Shown here: positions 5,985 through 6,329 of the stretch, in pieces
Position numbering within the stretch: position 1 is the stretch's first letter
Layout of the letters: every line of letters begins with the position of its first letter
Source: Gemmatimonadota bacterium
GTDB taxonomy: Bacteria; Gemmatimonadota; Gemmatimonadetes; Longimicrobiales; Gaopeijiaceae
Assembly (NCBI GenBank): GCA_024638395.1
Contig: JAHEKK010000197.1
Span: 1-6,329 of the forward strand
Direction of reading: 5' to 3'
Length of the DNA: 6,329 nt
The notes under the pieces: model-generated
What the model was told of the DNA's origin: nothing
Database searches by the model: none
The model's input: the letters and a program-made list of their open reading frames with translations, nothing else
Made by a program: the position numbers and the translations under genes

Positions 5985-6329
5985 TCAGGGGCCCGACGTC
6001 TTCACCTCGTCCCACAACCGGTCTAGCTCCTCCAGTTCCGTGCCGGGCATGGGTAGGCCCCGTCGGGCCGCGAGAGCCTCAACCGCTTCGAATCGCCGGG
6101 TGAACTTGAGGTTGGCCCCCGCCAGGGCCGTGGACGGGTCAACGCCGGCCTGGCGAGCCACGTTCACGACGGCGAACAACAGGTCTCCGATCTCCTCCTC
6201 GAGGCCACCGGTGTCGGTGACGCCCGGCGCCTCCTGCCCTGTGCCGGACGTGAGGCGCTCCGCCACTTCCACCGTCTCCTCGCGGACCTTGTCGAGGGCG
6301 TCGGCGGGATCGTCCCAATCGAACCCGAC
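5985..6329 (-). CDS. mazG: MazG nucleoside triphosphate pyrophosphohydrolase, C-terminal part (partial)
   Basis: MazG hydrolyses (d)NTPs to the monophosphate and pyrophosphate, cleaning the nucleotide pool and, in E. coli, lowering ppGpp. The gene runs off the right edge, so only the last 114 residues are visible, probably the second of the two tandem MazG domains of the roughly 260-residue bacterial enzyme. The visible part opens with VGFDWDDPADALDKV, matching the conserved FDW...K(V) start of that domain. Metal-binding helices follow: EETVE (17-21, the EExxE motif) and EEIGDLLFAVVNVAR (45-59, with E46 and D49 as the ExxD pair). ANLKFTRRFEAVE (72-84) is the typical closing helix. The loop between the two metal helices (about 22-42) is Gly/Thr-rich and seems a few residues longer than in E. 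coli MazG. The frame continues to the window edge without a start, so the GTG at 6272 is internal. It converges on the dehydrogenase gene. Confidence 0.93.
   Translation of the reverse strand, partial: VGFDWDDPADALDKVREETVEVAERLTSGTGQEAPGVTDTGGLEEEIGDLLFAVVNVARQAGVDPSTALAGANLKFTRRFEAVEALAARRGLPMPGTELEELDRLWDEVKTSGP

Noticed and set aside
1..6329. Mobile element, CRISPR array, defence or toxin-antitoxin system
   Set aside because: There are no direct-repeat arrays, transposase or integrase motifs or composition breaks. mazG here is the full housekeeping type, judged by its second-domain features, with no neighbouring mazEF or defence genes in view.

Overview
The window is GC-rich bacterial chromosome carrying housekeeping genes. 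GC is high, third codon positions are strongly G/C, and three of the four visible start codons are GTG. The proteins are bacterial in type: FtsY, RecG, a bacterial-style AsnRS and MazG. The C-terminal pattern of the first protein (one membrane helix ending in an EW...RRR..GLR motif) and the overall style suggest Gemmatimonadota or a similar GC-rich lineage. That placement is a low-confidence inference; the sequence does not prove a phylum.

Layout. Bases 1-417 hold the 3' end of a gene for a membrane-anchored protein with an extracytoplasmic beta-rich part. Its stop codon abuts the GTG of ftsY (418-1335), the SRP receptor GTPase. The ftsY stop overlaps the recG start in a GTGA tetranucleotide (recG, 1332-3428, branch-migration helicase). 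These three genes look like one translationally coupled operon. A 160-bp non-coding gap follows (3429-3588), with a GC-rich inverted repeat and a possible extended -10 promoter. Then comes asnS (3589-4875, asparaginyl-tRNA synthetase), followed 16 nt later by a D-2-hydroxyacid dehydrogenase gene (4892-5911). A 73-bp convergent gap (5912-5984) holds a perfect 7-bp stem-loop. The window ends inside mazG on the minus strand (5985-6329, N-terminus cut off), a nucleoside triphosphate pyrophosphohydrolase.

Function. The genes cover membrane protein targeting (ftsY), replication-fork and recombination repair (recG), tRNA charging (asnS), 2-hydroxyacid/2-oxoacid redox (dehydrogenase) and nucleotide-pool cleaning (mazG). 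They share an operon-like arrangement rather than one pathway. I see no mobile element, CRISPR array, tRNA/rRNA gene, toxin-antitoxin pair or phage gene, and no convincing new system. The observations worth a second look are modest: no Shine-Dalgarno sequences at any visible start, an unusual coenzyme-specificity loop in the dehydrogenase, small departures from consensus in FtsY and RecG motifs, and the two intergenic hairpins.
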